DNA of 64,000 nt. Source: Hofstenia miamia. Taxonomy: Eukaryota; Xenacoelomorpha; Acoela. Made by a program: the position numbers and the translations under genes. Shown one piece after another: positions 1 to 13,984 of the stretch (position 1 is the first letter of the stretch; each line of letters opens with the position of its first letter). The notes beneath the pieces were generated by a model. That model was given only the letters and a program-made list of their open reading frames with translations, did not search any database and was not told where the DNA came from. Location: positions 774,796 through 838,795 of the forward strand of contig SCFE01000094.1 of NCBI GenBank assembly GCA_004352715.1, written 5' to 3'.

Positions 1-2278
1 CACAATGAACGCATATGCTCAAAATTTTCTGTATGCTGCTGTAGCTGATTCATTCAGATCGAAAATAGGCCTGCAATAAGCATACTTTTAAAAAGACCAT
101 CCTTATGTATCCCACATGTAACTAGCTCCTATTGTATAATGTGATTGATATGCACACGCATATTATCATCAGATATGTACAACAAAATATCTGCAAGTTT
201 ATTGCTCATTTTAAGTAATTTACTTAAAAAAAATTGGCCCTAAGTATGAATATACATAAAAATATTTCTAGTCCATATCCAGTAGATATCCAAGGATCGG
301 CAATCCTGATAGAAAACCTCGGGGTCGTGGCGGCCTCAGGGTTTAGTTATTCTAGACTGTATTGAAAATGAAATTTGCTCCAGAGCAACAAACCATAAAG
401 CATCAGAGAGCCAAATTTGAGAATGGTCTGGAGCACCTGGCAGACCAAGTTGGCCAGTTGTCGCTGAGCATCCATTTCATAGTTTATCTGTGATTTTGTT
501 GATAAGGCTTATTCTGTGACATAGGGTTGAGTGAAAAGTTAAACAGTCTCTATGAGGGGAGCACCAAAACAACAAGTGGAATGAGCCCCGTAATGAGTAC
601 CGAGGCCCAACAATCAAATGGGTAGAAGATAAAAAAATGACAACCGCCTTAGTGAGAGTTCTGACAACAATGTATTACAGAAAAAATTACATTTTCTTCA
701 CTAAAACTGAGCACGTACGAAGCATAGCAAAAGTCTTTAAATTCAAGAATTGCTGAAACACATGATGATTATTTCCGCGCGGAATTTAATAAAATTTAAT
801 AGAGAACAAACAGTGAATATGTTAATCACAACCAAGTATCACAGGAATTCCTTGCGTAAATAATCATCGTGTGTTTCAGGCCTTATAAAATAACCATAAC
901 GTACTTTGCAAGCGTATTGAATAAACCCTACACGTGGAAATTGCAAATATTACAAATCGCCGCTAATAGTCGCCACTAATGATTGAGAAATATTAAAAAT
1001 AGTGCCCTCCGCTAGAAATATAATGCGAATTACGACGCGGCCTTTCTTTTGAGGTAGTCTTGATATTATTTTTGTATTGGTGAAGCAAAATTCAATATAT
1101 ATATATATAAATAAATACTTGGGCCTACGGAAAGTTTTGAGAATTTCCATACAATTATACAACAATTTTCATTTATATGTCTTGTACATAACTTTGTTTG
1201 CTTACTAATATTCAGCCAATTTTATTTATTAGTCAATGGAATGTTTTCTATTAGATGTAGAAATAAATATAGTCTCTGAAAACCAGATTGTCTTTATAAT
1301 TTATTATTGCAGTGTAACGAATGGACAAACAAAAAACAATTTTGCGTCTATGAGTACACTTAAACTTAGTGTGGTACTTGAAAAGTGCAGATCGCCCAAC
1401 CTCAGAATTGTCTTCATATAGATACTCCGGTAAATTGGAATTGGAATAACTAAGTGATACAAAGAGAAGAAAATCGAAACATTTACCCATCACAAATGTA
1501 AGGGGTTGTTTCCTTTCCAAAATTATGAAAAAACTGTGATTATAATATCCATGTGCTTGAATTTCGCTTTCTCCCTAAATTATAGGGAACTTCAGTTTTA
1601 TAATGAACTTTGATATTCATAGACATTAAGCAATTGTTCAGCAATTTTTAAATGTTGAAAGTATGTGGTTGAATTTTCTCATATCTATTATATGGTATAT
1701 ATTCAAGAAACGCATGACTAAAATTCTACTTTTAGTAAAGTACAAGCAAATGAAAAACACTTTGCCGAAGTAATCTATGCCCAAATTTATATAGCTTATA
1801 TCATTTTTCATTATAAATCACCAACTAATATCCTTTATGTTTTGATCTTAAAATCCTTCTAAATGAATTCCAAATTTTAGTTATCGTTATAATTAAATCC
1901 TTGTTGAATTTTCCAATATGATTCGTTTATTAGTTAAAAGATTATGCAAGTAATTGGTGAAAAAAAATTTGCTAAAAAACATTTAAATTTTAATTTGTTT
2001 TCTCAATTAGGCTTTTGTAGATATGTGGAATTGTTTTCTTAATTAAATAAATATTCAGAAAATTCAAATTCAACAAAAGGTTTAAGGTCGCTGAAAGAAG
2101 GGCTAGATCAAGTCTATTAAGGCACATTCAAATTTTAACAATGTTTGTAAAAAATTTTCATGATTTTTATGGATTTGAAAAATGATAATTTAAACAATGT
2201 TTAATAATTTAGCATATCCTGTGTAAGATATATGTAGTATTCATAAGCTCTAGTTATTCTAGCTTTTGTAAATTTTAG
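1..2278. other. Non-coding stretch upstream of the glycosyltransferase exon
   Basis: No convincing exon is visible. The short open frames here have no recognisable domain and overlap on both strands. The segment from about 283 to 650 is less AT-rich than its surroundings and could be an old repeat, but I could not identify tRNA-like boxes or inverted ends. The stretch is plausibly intron of the glycosyltransferase gene, since the exon at 2,279 opens with a splice acceptor. That is inference. Confidence 0.4.
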
Positions 2279-2655
2279 AGGCACAACCAGTAAGAGATCC
2301 AAACAGCAAATACTTTGTAACCAAAGAGGAGTTTAGCAAAGCTTACTATCCACCATATTGTAAAGGCCATGCCATGATCTTCACTCCAGATGTTGTAGCG
2401 GATTTGGTTCAAGCATCTAAGAGAATTAAATCCTTTCGCTTAGATGATGTGTATCTGGGAATGCTTCTGCAGTCAATTGATGTCAAAGTTATAAATCTAC
2501 CGGAAGTACGCTATACTGTTCCTAATCTTGAATACTGCACCGTTCGTGATTTGGCTTTTATTCATCCTTTCCATATTTTGAAAATGGACGAGTATCTTGA
2601 CGAATGGAAACAAGCTGAACTTGACAAAGTTGAGTGTGGAAAAATAGAACTCTAA
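2279..2655 (+). CDS. 3' terminal exon of a family-31 (beta-1,3-Gal/GlcNAc) glycosyltransferase
   Basis: The exon encodes about 124 residues and ends at TAA 2,653-2,655. It reads open upstream of the first ATG (2,374) back to an acceptor (TTTTAG before 2,279) and carries two bases of a split codon. Visible family motifs are YYPPYCKG, which matches the YPpYcsG segment, and DDVYLG, which matches the EDVyvG acidic motif of beta-1,3-galactosyl/N-acetylglucosaminyltransferases. These Golgi type II membrane enzymes transfer a sugar from a UDP donor to glycoproteins or glycolipids. The C-terminal tail after the EDV motif has the usual length. Upstream exons with the membrane anchor and DxD motif are not in the window. 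Donor and acceptor specificity cannot be told from this exon. The frame is intact, so the gene is probably functional. Confidence 0.8.
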
Positions 2656-2672
2656 TCAAAATATTTTAAACT

Positions 2673-2678
2673 AATAAA
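2673..2678 (+). terminator. Candidate polyadenylation signal AATAAA
   Basis: AATAAA lies 18 bases after the stop codon of the glycosyltransferase exon. In DNA this AT-rich the hexamer is common by chance, and further copies occur downstream, so the assignment rests on position alone. Confidence 0.35.
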
Positions 2679-4077
2679 TGCTTAGCTTAGCTATAGATAG
2701 AAAATGACTCTATTATTTTATAATATGGTTAAAAAACCATTAATATTATTATTACACTTAGTGCTTTCTTCAATAAAATCAGTAATGTCTAATATAAATA
2801 TTTTTTACAGGAAAATTTATATTTAAAGGAAGAAATAAAAATTTAAAGGATCCTTTTAAAGGATTACACTATTTTTTTTATTAAAAACTATACATTGTAA
2901 AACATGCGAATTACAATTTACAAATTAAATAGCTCAAATATTGCAATCAAAACGTGAGGTTTTCTTTTATAATCTATTATAATCTATTATGCTGATTTTG
3001 TGTAAAGATTATGCCCTAATATACATCAAATTTATGGAATGCACCAAGTGAACAATATGATGTGGGATGCTGTCAATTGTGCTAATTCAAAAATAATTAA
3101 GAATTACTGACAATCAAGAAAATTTTAGGGATTCTGACATAGTGTGTGTGAAATTGTATGATTCATATAGGGAGGCAAATGAATTTTTGTCAAATCTGTA
3201 AAATCACCAAATGTTAAATGAGTTTAGCATGGTAGGTGTTTGAAGACTGAAGGCTAAACTAAATTTAGCCTGGTTAGGACTTGTATGAGTCAACTATTTC
3301 CTGTAAGAAATTCACAATTTTTACAGGATACTTTAAGGGATTTCTTTTAAAATGATTCGCATTAAAAGTAAGGAAAATTTTCAGGGTTTTTAAATATTCC
3401 TTTAAAGTAAAATAGAAATGGACATCACAGACTAAAATACCCACTAAATGTTAAATGCTTTTATTTGTTTTTGTCCAAGTAAAATGTGTAGTTTTTTAGT
3501 TTCAGAATATATATATATATCTTCCAAATCCTTCAATAATTATTTCAACACATTATTGAATATAATAAAAATTCACTTATTAATTTGATTGTACACTCCA
3601 AAATAGTTGATGACTATTGCATAAAATTTGAAATTCTTTTGAGATCTGGCTCCTCATTATATGGGTTTGATAGTTTTAGGACCAAATTCCAGGATAAAGT
3701 TTTCATGTTTTTTACATTTTCCATATGCCAGGAGATCATGTTTTTAATGTATTAAACATTTTAGGAACCTTTTCTGCATAGTTTTATCTGAAGGAATTCA
3801 TGTGGATAATGATTCACAACACAAGTACATAATTACAATGGGAACCTATGGCAATGTATATGGCAATAATCAGCTATGACTTTCCAATTGATCAATTCTT
3901 TACTCAAGTATGGGTTTTCGTGATTTCTTGATGTGAATGTATACTAGGATTGGATGTTAAGCAAAACATAATCGCGAAAGAGTTCCCTCATGGTCTTATT
4001 TAAAACGTTTTAAAAAATGAGTCTGAGCGCCTTTGATTTTTCAGAGGAGGCCTATGCCGCATTAGCAGTTGCAGCTT
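2679..4077. other. AT-rich non-coding stretch
   Basis: No gene or structured repeat was recognised. A short TA run lies near 3,508-3,520. Confidence 0.4.
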
Positions 4078-4772
4078 CCCAAATAGCAAGCCATTAATGG
4101 ACCAACAATGGGTCATTGAAGTTTCCATTATTGGCAGATGGTGGCTGGGGAATTAATGGGCCAATGATGTATTCCTAACAATGACCCATTGATGGGCCAC
4201 AGGTGGCACCAGTTGTTATAAGTTCTACATTTTTCCACCAGCTGTCCACTGATGATGTCCAATATTATATTGAGTTATAATTTGTAACTTGGTATAAATT
4301 GCTTGAGCTATAGCATAATATCGTAATGGTTGAATACCTTGCTGTAAATGATTAAATTCATTATACAGCGCTCATAAAAACAGGCCTGGCATACTAGATT
4401 GTGTTATCAACTACTGAAGGGTAAGTACTTTCATTTTTTATGAAATTTAATCTGATCAAGCAAAGTTGTAAATCACTATAATTAGTATTTGTTCACTAGA
4501 TGGCAGATTGATCCAGTAATGCCATTAATGGGCCATTGTCAGACTATCAATGGTCTAAAAGAAACTGATAAAAATACTTTTTGAAAATTGAAATTAAATT
4601 TTAATGCAATGCACATATTATATACAATAATATAATCATTTCTTTGTGAAATTGTGGAATTTTAAGATTTTTAATACTTTTTGCCTTGTTGGTTGTGATT
4701 GGAAAATGAATGACCATTACTGGCCATCCCATTAATGGACCATTGGTTATCCGACAATGCTTGCTATTTGGG
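4078..4772. mobile_element. Non-autonomous DNA element with CCCAAATAGCAAGC inverted ends
   Basis: The left end (4,078-4,091) reads CCCAAATAGCAAGC, and the reverse complement of the right end (4,759-4,772) is identical over those 14 bases. The 695-bp interior has no coding capacity. It is filled with permuted copies of ATTAATGGGCCATTG-type motifs in both orientations near 4,093-4,210, 4,515-4,555 and 4,710-4,750, so it can fold extensively. No clear target-site duplication is visible beyond a possible TT, so the superfamily is undetermined. Confidence 0.6.
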
Positions 4773-4859
4773 TTAATATGAACATTTCAATATACAAATA
4801 ACAGTATGTATACATTTAGCAAGTGATGATTGTTTTTTGTCTAATCCATCATTATAATA

Positions 4860-7800
4860 TGTACATGCCTTAGAGGAAGAGTGTTAAAAACCCACCTAAA
4901 TCTAGATTCAGAAACAAAAGCCAATTATGACAAACTAACTAATGCACTAGCAGATCATTTCAACAATTAGAATACAAGGAAACAGTACTGAATGCAGCTC
5001 TGCAACTGCAAATATACAAAAGATGATGATATAATTAACTGCATCTATAAAATGGACAGACTCCTCTGCCTCTCTCAAGAAGAGGAACACTACTACTCAC
5101 AGGATCTATACTTTTTCATACACACTGGATTACCAGAAAATATAAAATGAATATTCAAAAACAAATGTGATATCAATGATAATATGGAAACACTAATAAA
5201 GAAATGCGCCTTGATACAACTATCTTTACAAAACAACAATCATATAAATTGACAAATTGGAAAATCAGCAAATTACCAAATACCAACATTCATCAAAAAG
5301 AAATGACACAAGCAGCAATAAATAAACTGCCAACAGACAAACAAAAAATTAGATGCAAAAAGTGCATTCGACAAGGTCACATCCAACCTGAGTGCAAAAC
5401 AGTCATGTATGCTATTAATGATGATGGGTTCTGCATCACTGAAGAAGCAGAAGAATTTGCACAACAAGAAGTCAACAACCAAGAGGAAAATTAAAACTAA
5501 AAAGGGTGCTAACTTATTGGAAAGAAGCTTCATTCCAGTCATGATTAACAGTATGGATATTAATGCAACAGTCAACACAGGAGCTTCTATCACTATAATG
5601 GCAGACCCCCGCACTAATGATATGGATGGAAAGAAACAACATCACAAACAACAATACATGACTAATCAATGCTTCAGGTGATTATGTAAATATTGAAGTA
5701 GTAAGGAACTCACCTCTAACTATCCAATACATGAAGTTTGAGCAAGATATCTACATAGTGGACAGTGTGAACCAAGCACTACCATATCAAATGATCATAG
5801 GAAGAGACTTCTTACCAACAAAAATTGACTATTCAAACAAACCTCTAACAATTTAAGAAGATAAGAACATCTCAATTTCCATGTCTACAAAGGACAACAC
5901 TACTTGTGAATTCTCATTGATGGAAAATTTAAGTATTGAGCTGTTTCATTGGAAATTTGTAAAAAATCAAAAATAACAGCAAAGTAAAAGGCAACTATGT
6001 AATATCAGGAAAGAGAGGAATCACACAATCTAAAATTAAAGTACTCAACAACATATCCACCTTAAAAGATGGAACTGGTATAATGGCAATGCTTAACAAC
6101 AGCCCACAGCACATCTCAATCAAACCAAAACAACTCACTATTACTGGAACAGTTCTACAGAAGTACATAAGAAAATTGAACGAGGTATTACTAACTAACA
6201 CAAGCCAGAACAAGAAAATAAGCAATGAGCAAATACCAATAATCTCAAAAACAGTCACCCCTACATAACTGCACTAGCAATTGCTGCACTCCATAATACT
6301 CTGAAAAACAATGTGGCATATTTAGCAATGGAGAATTAAGTATTGGCAAAGTGATAGGAGTTGAGCACAAAATGCACACAACATCCAATAAACCCATTTG
6401 TCAAGCATACCACTGTGTAAAGAATCAACTGCAGGATGCTTATGCAAAAACTCCAACAGATTGACTAAATAATGGAATAATAAACATAAGCAAAAGTCTA
6501 TATGCATATATGCATCCCCACAGTGTTCATTAAGCAAGAAAACAAACATCAGCTACGTATCAACTTTCACAATCTCAATGAAGCAAAAAAAGGATGCATA
6601 TCCACTCTCTCAAGTTGAAGACATGCTATACAATGCCACCCAACATAAACCCTTTACAACAATTAATTTATGCAAGGCATACTGGCAGGTACCTATGAAA
6701 GAAGAACATATAGAAAAGACAGTATTTATAATGCAATATGGCCTCTACAAGTGGCTCTCCATGGCATTCAGACTATGCAATGCACTGGCCACCTTCCAAT
6801 GATGCATCACAAAAGTCCTCAGACACAATAATGCATCCCTACCAGCTAGAATTATTGCATATATTGATGATATGCTGATTGGTACAGCAACTGCAACAGA
6901 ACTTGCAGAGAAACTAAATAAAGTGCTCCACCTGCTCTACAACACAGGCCTACAGATAAATGCAAAGAAATGCCTTATCACAAAACAACAAATAATCTTT
7001 CTAGGAAGAAACATACAACATGGAAAAATTCAAATCAAAGATAATGCTAAACAATTGCTAGAAGAAATCAAAGTGCTGAGAATTTTAAATGTATCCTAGG
7101 CTTCATAAATTACTATCATATCTTCCTACCAAATCTACCCTCTAAAACTGTAAACACTTGCAATCTTTTAAAAAAGAACAGAAAATTTGCATGGTTCTCA
7201 CAAGAGGAGGAAGAACTGAAAAATCTTAAAACAGATATAAAACAAATCAAATCATTAAACTCCCCAACACCTCATGACAAGTTCATCTTGGACTGTGATG
7301 CCAGCACAGTGGCAATATGAGCCTCACAAACCCAAATTCAAAATGTGAAAGAAGTCCCAATACAGTGGTTCACATGAAAACTCAAACCTGCTAAATAACA
7401 TTACAGCACCATGAAACTCAAAATGCTAGTGCTCATAGAAGGTCTGAAAAAAGTTCACATTTTTTAATTAGAGAAGAGAAATTTCAAGTTCACACTGACA
7501 ACAGGAGCCTTTACTGACTAAAAAAGTATTCCAGTGATTGATCCTCCATAATAGTACATTGGATTGAATATCTAAACTTCTTCAATTTCAATATAGATCA
7601 CCACAAAGGTACACTGCACAATAATGAGACCTATGGACAATGCTACTGCAATATCAGGGAGAGCTACAAATAGAAGATGGTGAAAAAAGAAACTTGAACT
7701 TCATCCCAACATTTCAATACAAAAATCTACCAGATGTAGATAGAAATGGAAAACCAATACTACCTCTACTCACCATTATGATAAAAAAAGAAATAACAGC

Positions 7801-9160
7801 AGAAGAAAAAGCAAATGCTCAACAAACCAACATGGTCTTCAGCCAAATCATTAAATAAGTACAAAATGAAAATGAAATCATTGATAGCATGGAAATGCTG
7901 TGCTACAAGAACATAGCTGGAAGCTAACACCAAGCAGAATACTGTATCAGCTTCTGACTCCAACAATAAAATAGCCCTGCCAGAATACTACAAATGAGAA
8001 GTCATTAAAAAGATCCACAAAAACATCACTTTGGAGTTTATCAAACTGAAATAACTATACAAAAACTTCATCACATTTTATCTAAGAAAAATGATGAAAG
8101 ATGTAATATATACATTTCAAAAGTGCATTCTCCATTGTAAGCAACACTTCCCAGAGCAATGTGTAGAACTAGAAAAAATTCTTGCAAAACATACAATTGA
8201 AATTGTCAATTGTGACATTAAACAGCTATCAAAAGATGAACAAAGATATACCTATGTCCTTGTTATAGTTGATAACTTTAGAAAGTATTGTAAAATGATA
8301 CTGTTACATAACATACAGTTGCAGAGGCAATACTACATAACTGGATATGCATATTTGGACTAATGGAAAACCTTATCACAGATCAAAGCAAACAATTTGA
8401 AAGTTTACTATTCCAAACTCTTGCTAAACAACTAGAAATCCCACACTGTCATACATCCCAAGCTAATGGAGGAGTTGAGAGAGTGAGCCAAACACTACTC
8501 AAACTTATACAAACAGTCACATCATACATTGGCAGCAAAAAATGGAGAGATATACTAACACTAGTCAAATACTTCTACAACATTTTGACCCATGCAACTA
8601 CAAAAATAACTCCAAACAAAACTCTGTATGGCACAAAGTGCCAACACCAATATCAATGCTATTCACATGATATGGTCTGGAAATAAATAGTGAATACAAA
8701 AAACAGCTAATGCAGAAAATAACTCTAATACATGAAACAATGTGCCTCAATGTGAAGAAAAGCACTGTCTTCCTACAGTGCTACTTCAATAAATCACTAT
8801 ATTGAGAATTGCACAAAGGCAGCAACATAGTATTCACATATATGCCTGATGCAGTAAAAGACAAAAAAGCAAGTATTAAACCTAGCTCACATTCAGGAAG
8901 GTCCCCAACTATCAAAAAGGCCTTACTGCACAACCTAGATAACAACAAAGTTACTCACTTCCAAAACCTGAAAATAACAGCTAAAAACATCAAGCATGCT
9001 AAAATTAAGGATTTTGAAAAACTCAAATTAATTAACATAGAAAATATTAAACAGTACCTGATACTAGAAATGAACCTGGTTGAAGAGCAACCATTCAATA
9101 AAATTTATAAACCAAATTCCTCCTTGCCAATTGAAATGTACACACAACAAAGTTGATTAA
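4860..9160 (+). pseudogene. Decayed Ty3/Gypsy retroelement relic (gag-pol)
   Basis: Many stops and frame changes interrupt a recognisable gag-pol order, parallel to the better copy at 17.7-28.4 kb. Gag capsid similarity begins near 4,870. A CCHC zinc knuckle lies at 5,354-5,395 (C-X2-C-X4-H-X4-C). A retropepsin-like segment near 5,560-5,600 has Asn in place of the catalytic Asp (NTGAS). Reverse transcriptase spans about 6,390-7,180, with KAYWQVPM and YIDD (6,860-6,871). RNase H follows at about 7,270-7,560 and the integrase core at about 8,090-8,690. The integrase C-terminal region (KGSNIVFTYMP onward) ends at 9,156. Codons are strongly A-rich compared with the younger copy. No LTRs were recognised at its edges. 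It is clearly non-functional. Confidence 0.85.
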
Positions 9161-10260
9161 CTAAACATAATATTAATAATAAGGAATGGGCAATTTACAT
9201 TGCATCTTTGCCTTTAGATAATGAAATGACATCATAGTCTGAGCAAACCACCACAGAAATGAGCTAAACAAACCACTTTGCTCTAAGATCCTGGCTACCT
9301 GGAAGCAATGTGTACTAGCAGGTCCACCTCAGGTATGCAGGGTATCTTCAATACAATGTCTTCAATCTCAAGCTAAGATTTAATACTGGCTATGGAAAGA
9401 GAGGACTCCCACATCCTCCCCAGCATGTTAACACTTCACAAACCACTTAAAGAAGTAGAAATAACATCAAAAATATCAATCCACCACAATTATAAACTAT
9501 CAACATTGCCCTCTTGAAGTAGTCACAAGTTAGAAAGAATAACACAACACAAAAAGAAAATATCAGATGTTAGCAGAGAACTACTACATCATTAGTGTAC
9601 TAAGGGCAGGCTCCATTCCAATGGGACACCTTGAAGTTCTCGTAACACGTAGCTGATTCACCCATATTGAGGGAGTGGTTTTAATGACTCACCTACTTGA
9701 CAAATGTTGATTGACAGCTTGCTAATGGATTTTCAATGACATCACATACTTGATATTTTTAAGTGTGTCTACTAATGGATTTCAATTAGTGATTCATGAC
9801 ACTTTTAATTGATTTTGTGGTGATTGATTTACATGTTGGGGCCAATTTAATTTACACTGTTTTGGTATAATGACTAATTTCACTGTTTGTTAATATACAT
9901 GATTATAGCACATATTAATATTGTTTGCATACATTACATTTCATTTTGTTAATATACCTCATTATCACACATTACATTTTGCTTTTTCCATGATTTTTGG
10001 ATAATTGCATGTACAGTGTAATTTGGGAAAACTTACAAAAAACTGCATTTCAATTTTGTCAAAATTCCTTATTAACACATTTATTGTATCACGTTTTTCA
10101 ACCAATGAATATTTTTCATAATTTCAATAGATTGCAAGTACAATGTTTAACTCACTTTTCAGGAATTTTTTCAAAAAGACTTCACCTTGTTTTCAAAACA
10201 CACTATTTCATTCACAAAAACAACATTTGTGTTTCTAAATAAACAAACTATTTTAACCCA
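9161..10260. other. Non-coding stretch after the Gypsy relic
   Basis: No gene was recognised. The first 450 bases may be untranslated tail of the relic retroelement. From 9,600 on the sequence turns T-rich without structure I could assign. Confidence 0.35.
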
Positions 10261-10263
10261 TTT

Positions 10264-10466
10264 TTAATAATTTGTATGGAAAATATTAAATGTAGAAATT
10301 AAACAAAAAGAGATCGCAATCCACTAATAAAAGCACATAGAATTTTATATGTAATAGTAAAAATGTAATGACTAGTGTATGTGTTAAAAAACAGAACTAA
10401 TTTTAAACTATTTTGTTAATACACGAGGAAAATATTAAATGTAGGAATTAAACAAACAGAGATTGC
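10264..10466 (+). repeat. Two direct copies of a ~50-bp AT-rich motif
   Basis: GGAAAATATTAAATGTAG and the following ATTAAACAAA-AGAGAT-GCA segment occur near 10,278-10,320 and again near 10,429-10,470, with a few mismatches. The copies are about 150 bp apart. Confidence 0.5.
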
Positions 10467-10916
10467 ATATTAACTATACTTAAAGGTGTAATACATAGTA
10501 AAAGCGACCTACATTTTCAGAAAGAGTAAAACTGGTTATGTATAAAACCAAAATTCGCCTCCTAAAAATGGTTACATGCAATGATATTAATAAAATCTAT
10601 ATACAGAATTATTATATATTAGTTTTTACACTGTGAACTTTTCTTTACACTTGTTTTTGGTTTATTTGATTTTTTTGGTTTGTATATGTTTGGTAACTGA
10701 TACACATTCATCAACTTACACACCATTGTTCAATTTCATTTGATTTTTTTTGCGTTGTATACATTTGGTGACTGATTCATCTTTTATCAACTTTTCCACA
10801 TTGTTCAACTTTATTTGATTTATAAGCCTTGTTTACGCATTTGTATGCATCACATGGTGTTCCACTTTTCAATTGTTTTGTATCACACAATTCCATGATA
10901 TGCACTGCTCTTGTTC

Positions 10917-11560
10917 TAAATGTATAAACTTGAAAATCAATAGCAAAACGTCTACAATCAATTTAAGTTCGTAATTCCCAACATTCAATAAAAAAATTAT
11001 TGTCAAAGTAATTTTAGTAAGTCAATTGTAGCAATGAAACAAAAGCATAAGTGCGTGATTCTCAACACTAGTTAAAAAATTAAAGTCAAAATAATTATAG
11101 TAAGTCAATTGTAACAATGAAACAAAAGCAACTAACTAAAAACTATTATATACAAATATTTCCATTCAACCAGTTGCAGGTTAAACAAAAGTGATTAAAA
11201 AACAATTTAAGTTTTAACTAACATTTGTATTTTAGTTTTAATCAAAAAAGTGTGTGCATGGGAAAAACAAAAATGAAATGTAAATATATCCCCAAACCAA
11301 AAACATATATAATTTAGTTTAATCATGAATGATGTAAAGAGATAAAATGAAATATGCACTTGCTCTAAACATATAAACTTGAAAATGCGTGTAGTGGGAT
11401 ACAAATTCAATAGCAAAACATCTACAATCAATTTAAGTTTTAATAATTCTACACTCATAATTTGCATTCTTAGTTAGAGAAATTATTGTGTCTAAATAAT
11501 TCTTGTTAGTCAATTCAATCAATTGCAAAAGTGATTAAAACATTTTGACTTTTAATAGTT
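10917..11560 (+). repeat. Degenerate direct repeats, about three copies
   Basis: A block containing TAAACTTGAAAAT, CAATAGCAAAACRTCTACAAT and AGTCAATTGTARCAATGAAA recurs from about 10,925, 11,070 (shorter) and 11,378. The copies differ by indels, so the array is old. There is no coding potential. Confidence 0.5.
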
Positions 11561-13984
11561 CATAATTTAGTTTTAATAAAAAGTGTATATATAATTTACA
11601 TATATGATGTAAAGAGATAATACATCAACAAATGTATATTAATGCATAAAATTTGTTTATTCCAAAAAAACAGGTATGCTGGGAAGTGAAAATATTTTAT
11701 CAGAGTTTAACTGAATAAACAATTAAATTACATACTGAGTTCTTTTTGGAAATTGCTAACCAGGTTTACTTCAATGTTAAAACCAACTTCAAAACATCAA
11801 GTCATTTTGTTCAACCACATCTGCATGACATTAAAATTGAAAGAAAGAGAATGACAGAGTGATAGGTAACAGCAGGCGTAATTCAATGTTTGCTTTTCCC
11901 ATCATGCATAATACACTGAGTGCAATTCAATCCAAGCAGAGCATTCAAATCTCTGACTTGTTAAGTGTTCCCTAGTCAATAATTTGTACTGGTCTTTTAT
12001 GATTGATGCAAAGAAATACACAAAGCTAATTACATACATCAAAAACTCTGTAATGCACAATAAGTTGACTCACCATTTCCGAAATAAAATACACCATAAA
12101 AAACAGAGAGGGTTTGTGACAATGTCAGAGAAATGCATACACTCTGTTCTTCTCTCTCATCAGCTACCATGGGAACTCGTCAATTGAGAATTAACAGAAA
12201 TTAGCATATGCACCAGTCTATTTCTTTAATGGATAATCTCAGGGAACTAAAACTGGTTTAATTTAAAACANATTATGTCACGAAAAATTGAGTTATTTCA
12301 GTCTTGTTTTTGTTTATTTATTTTAAATATAATGTAAAAAGGTTGATAGATTTACTTATCACCATTACGACATTTATTACATATTCGAATGCTGGTTCAA
12401 ATAACTGGCAATAGAAATTTCTTCTGAAATTTTAAACAATGCTTAAGTCTACGTGAAAGTATTTATCTAGTGTGTATTTCAAATAGTCAGTTAACTTCTA
12501 TTTTAACAATTTGATAATTTTCAAACATCCTTCTGCTTAAATACAATAATAAGTATTGTTTATATTACATGCGAAATTTTTTTTATGTAAACAGTTTTTT
12601 AATCGTCTTCCACATATATGGCCCCTTTGAAACAACATAAATTACATTTAATCGAACCCAAAAATCCAGGTAATAGATTTCAAATGCGAGTCCAAAATAA
12701 ATATAATGCGGTGTTACTAATAAATTTTATTGGAAAACATGTTGTTAATAGTTATTGTTATAACTTGGAATCATTACAAATTTTATCGGCTAATTCCGCA
12801 ATAGAGGAATTCAACTGTATAAATNTAATTTAAAACACTAATAATAATTTGCTTTACCTTAAAAATGTTTAAGCCATTTACAGAGTGTAAGGCATTATTT
12901 GTTAAACCATGTATGATGGAAAAGGAGATAATAAAAAAATGTATATAGGCATATAACCCACTTCATGCTGTCAAGATGGCAATTTCCACTAACTACTTTT
13001 TTACGTTATGAGGCAAAGTAACATGCAATGATAATTTCATACATCAAAAATTTTTCTCTATGCAATGTTTGATGGGTTGGCTCAGGGCCTCCTTAATGCA
13101 TTAATTGTAAAAAATTACAATAGACACACACACTCTCATGGAATAATAAAATAAAACACCAAGAAAAATTACAATTACTAATGCAATGGTAATAAAAAAC
13201 AATCAAGAAGCAAAATAAAAATATGATACACATAAAATGAAATATTTTACACCAGAGAAGAAACATGAATTATTTGAAACTTTCTGTTTGTTTTTAAAAA
13301 ATATATAAGTTGACGATTTTTTTCCATAGATATCATCTCCATTCGTTAAATTATACATCAACATACCTTGTTATTTTGTGTGTAGATGTATTTGAAACCA
13401 AAACATATTGCCTTCAATCTTTGACCTATTGTAACATTCTTTATCATTATATAGTGATAAATAAGTCTTTTTGAAAGTGAAACCATCCTAAATCAACTTG
13501 AAACATGGGTTAAACTCTACCTACTTTGTTGAAAAAACTGCGTATGACATGTAAACTTGAACAAAAAGGTGAAAACGTTTCACAGATTCCATAGCAGTCT
13601 GCTAAAATTAATAGTAGTGAATGCTATTGTAAAACACATAGTTCATGTACTCTGATATGAAATAAAAATCTACATGGCTCAATATAAAGGCAGATGAATC
13701 TTCATACTAAATATTTTGCATTAATCATTAACAAGCAAAAATTAGTACATAATTCATAGTTTCTCACTCCGTTGTTAGTTAAAAAATTGTAAATGCGTGA
13801 ACAAACTTATACAATAAATATGTTGTATTAATTGAAAGTAAGAGGTTTTACAAAGAATTTAAGTTCTAAAACACTTTATTTTGGTTATATACATGATGCA
13901 TGTTTCTACTAATTTACTCTCCTCAGTTATAAATCACGTGATTTTATTCCTATTGGATAGTCTTGTCTATATATTAATTGTAAA
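11561..13984. other. AT-rich non-coding stretch with two single undetermined bases
   Basis: No recognisable gene is present. Single N characters lie at 12,271 and 12,825. An open frame at 12,618-12,833 runs into the second N. It has no identifiable domain and I do not call it a gene. Confidence 0.35.

Noticed and set aside
5273-5614. Minus-strand hydrophobic frame opposite the relic gag
   Set aside because: Antisense of A-rich coding sequence gives Phe/Leu-rich frames; no independent support.
12618-12833. Possible relation between this frame and the one at 33,984-34,208
   Set aside because: Only a short ILS/N-like similarity was seen, too weak to call homologous.
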